DNA from: Clostridiales bacterium
Lineage (GTDB): Bacteria; Bacillota; Clostridia; Oscillospirales; Oscillospiraceae
Reading direction: 5' to 3'
NCBI GenBank assembly: GCA_902362775.1
Contig: CABIXV010000005.1
Span: forward strand, 96,079 to 160,078
Length of the DNA stretch: 64,000 nt
The stretch's first letter is position 1; every line of letters begins with the position of its first letter. Under the pieces are notes generated by a model that saw nothing but the letters and a program-made list of their open reading frames with translations, did not search any database and had not been told where the DNA came from. Both the position numbers and the translations under genes were made by a program. Below are positions 63,621 to 64,000 of the stretch, in pieces.

Positions 63621-64000
63621 ATGAAAAAATTGCTGAACGAATTTGAAGAATATGTGGCCGCAGCTGTGTTCGTGATTATGCTGGCCCTTGCCTTCATTAA
63701 TGTTATCTTCCGTAACTTTGCTACGTCTATCTCCTTCACAGAGGAGATTACCACCTCTCTATTCGTACTACTCTGTATGTTAGGGACCTCTATTGCCGCC
63801 AGAGATTCCGGTCATCTTGGTCTGAGTGTCATTACCGAGTTTTTACCGGAGAAGCCGCGTGCTATTTTTGCCCTCATCGCCAATATCCTAGGTGTCATTT
63901 TCAGTATCATTTTGCTGTATACCGGCATCGGGATGGTCATTACAGAATATGAAATGAAGCAGATATCCATCGCTCTTCAGTGGCCTCAGTGGATTTATGG
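63621..64000 (+). CDS. TRAP transporter small permease (DctQ-type), cut by window end
   Basis: 126 codons visible from ATG 63621 (aggaggt upstream). MKKLLNEFEEYVAAAVFVIM opens the first helix; then RNFATSISFTEEITTSLFVLL and a third helix IFALIANILGVIFSIILLYTGIG, followed by SIALQWPQWIY. The E-E-x3-F and P-Q-W features are typical of DctQ, the four-helix partner of a DctM permease that takes up organic acids with a binding protein. 12 nt after the amidase gene; the larger subunits should lie beyond the window. Confidence 0.9.
   Translation, partial: MKKLLNEFEEYVAAAVFVIMLALAFINVIFRNFATSISFTEEITTSLFVLLCMLGTSIAARDSGHLGLSVITEFLPEKPRAIFALIANILGVIFSIILLYTGIGMVITEYEMKQISIALQWPQWIY

Overview
The window looks like the chromosome of a GC-rich, Gram-positive-type Clostridia member. 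The zinc-type S14, the S10-spc-alpha gene order with a KOW gene beside infA, HemZ, PncB, the bifunctional Rel, RNase J and the SLH-domain surface proteins all fit Oscillospiraceae (Flavonifractor / Pseudoflavonifractor / Intestinimonas-like). The family assignment is inference from gene content and protein wording; no search was run. Both window ends cut a gene: an S-layer-type gene on the left and a TRAP transporter subunit on the right.

Region 1 (1-13.6 kb) holds two divergent S-layer-homology genes that face outward from a 7.6 kb core encoding a MazF-like protein, RNase J, a sugar nucleotidyltransferase with a degenerate phosphomutase half, DUF1653, an ArsC/Spx-like protein and a WYL regulator. 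The two S-layer genes share a near-perfect inverted repeat of about 460 bp covering the 5' UTR, signal peptide and first SLH repeats. A good promoter lies just inside the core next to the left copy. The right copy has no promoter I can recognise and is shielded by two terminators. This is the arrangement expected of a promoter-swapping DNA inversion that switches the expressed S-layer protein, as known for Campylobacter fetus sap and Lactobacillus acidophilus slp. It is the most interesting hypothesis in the window.

Region 2 (13.6-15.2 kb) has a phage-tail-like orphan gene and an amidohydrolase. Region 3 (15.3-32.5 kb, minus strand) is the complete S10-spc-alpha ribosomal super-operon from rpsJ to rplQ with secY, adk, map, infA and rpoA. 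It is unusual in three places: a ~700 bp insertion between rpsN and rpsH with its own strong promoter and a ~430 nt heavily structured RNA; a hairpin element present twice in spacers, with compensatory stem changes; and an attenuator-like leader before rpsJ. L3 ends in three perfect tandem 9-residue repeats.

Region 4 (32.6-35.7 kb) is a PadR-controlled operon of small membrane proteins in a duplicated A-B-B'-A' layout, with a back-to-back double operator on its promoter. Region 5 (35.8-47 kb) is housekeeping: pncB, rubrerythrin, an M23 peptidase with a WalR-type box, a small membrane protein with a LexA-type box, typA, secG, ridA, a metallo-hydrolase and mnmG. Region 6 (46.7-58.9 kb) starts with an AT-rich lipoprotein gene, then runs on the plus strand through recJ, rel, dtd, a GloB-like hydrolase, hemZ, a uridine-kinase-like gene, a GH13 amylase and an XRE regulator.

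Region 7 (59.2-64 kb) is clearly AT-richer and looks acquired: a DUF2848 protein, a GntR/FCD regulator, an AEC carrier, an SDR dehydrogenase, a nitrilase-family amidase and the start of a TRAP transporter. Together they suggest uptake and breakdown of an unknown organic acid or amide, under GntR control.
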